Made by a program: the position numbers and the translations under genes
Origin: Elusimicrobia bacterium HGW-Elusimicrobia-2
GTDB lineage: Bacteria; CG03
DNA length: 13,557 nt
Direction: 5' to 3'
Assembly (NCBI GenBank): GCA_002841685.1
Contig: PHAM01000049.1
Location: 1 to 13,557, forward strand
In this document: piece by piece, positions 13,354 to 13,557 of the stretch
Position numbering within the stretch: the first letter of the stretch is position 1
How the letters are laid out: each line of letters opens with the position of its first letter
Notes under the pieces: model-generated
What the model saw: only the letters and a program-made list of their open reading frames with translations
Databases searched by the model: none
Told to the model about the DNA's origin: nothing

Positions 13354-13557
13354 AGCACCTCCAAATCGGGGCGGCATCACACCGGCCCTTTTACTAATCT
13401 GAATATAGTCGAATGTTACCAAATTTATCCGAGCATGAGCAAGTTATTTTTCAACATGTTGTGGGAATAGGAAGGGACATCGTGACCCCCCTGGGAAGAA
13501 ATATAGGTTTATCAGGTTGATTTGTTTTGGGGAAGAATATGAAAAGAAGATAAGGAT
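13354..13557. other. Right-edge stretch upstream of the minus-strand operon, no gene found
   Basis: I see no credible coding frame here on either strand. It should contain the promoter of the minus-strand operon, but no convincing -35/-10 pair is visible; TATATT and TTGAAA occur without correct partners. A 10-bp palindrome CAACATGTTG lies at 13452-13461, and two similar GGGAAGAA-TAT stretches occur at about 13493 and 13531. What it holds beyond that is unresolved. Confidence 0.4.

Noticed and set aside
1-13557. CRISPR array, tRNA or rRNA genes
   Set aside because: No regularly spaced direct repeats, cloverleaf with a TΨC-like arm, or rRNA core sequence was seen on reading through the window.

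Overview
The window looks like chromosomal DNA from a Gram-negative (diderm-type) bacterium. Two proteins carry lipobox-type signals, and there is a membrane-anchored SurA/PpiD-like chaperone, a bactofilin paired with an M23 peptidase, and an LCP-family envelope protein. The gene style and the operon order proA-nadD-LCP-rsfS would fit an uncultivated lineage such as Elusimicrobiota or a relative. That placement is inference; there is no rRNA or tRNA here to anchor it. No CRISPR array, phage block or complete mobile element is visible. Both ends show signs of rearrangement: an IS transposase start on the left and a trpB2 5' fragment on the right.

Left edge (1-331): the first 27 codons of an IS1182-like transposase run off the left end. 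A candidate IS terminus follows, then a good sigma70 promoter (TTGCAA-17-TATAAT) with overlapping palindromes just downstream. This drives a 489-residue fold-type II PLP enzyme related to cysteine synthase and TrpB but of unknown substrate (332-1801).

Second block (1802-5099, + strand): a hairpin-rich intergenic leader precedes a tightly packed operon. It encodes (i) a helix-hairpin-helix protein fused to a ComEC-like metallo-beta-lactamase fold that has lost its metal ligands, (ii) an M20 metallo-hydrolase resembling YgeY, (iii) an exported beta-rich protein with an inserted helical hairpin, and (iv) a 41-residue single-pass membrane protein. This is the least explained part of the window.

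Third block (5144-6489, + strand): a consensus promoter (TTGACA-18-TATAAT) lies so close to the start codon that the mRNA should be leaderless. It drives an M23 (LytM) peptidase and a bactofilin, a known cell-shape pairing. The block ends in a 4-nt tail-to-tail overlap with a minus-strand lipoprotein gene (6486-7076). Divergent from that is a PpiD/SurA-type membrane protein with no prolyl isomerase domain (7144-7824).

Right block (7834-13353, - strand): one head-to-tail operon, in transcription order trpB2 5' fragment, proA, nadD, LCP gene, rsfS, amrS, apbE. Almost every junction overlaps or abuts. The housekeeping core is proA-nadD-LCP-rsfS. The radical SAM enzyme AmrS and the flavin transferase ApbE form its tail. 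Where proB often sits there is a trpB2 N-terminal coding fragment whose stop overlaps the proA start.
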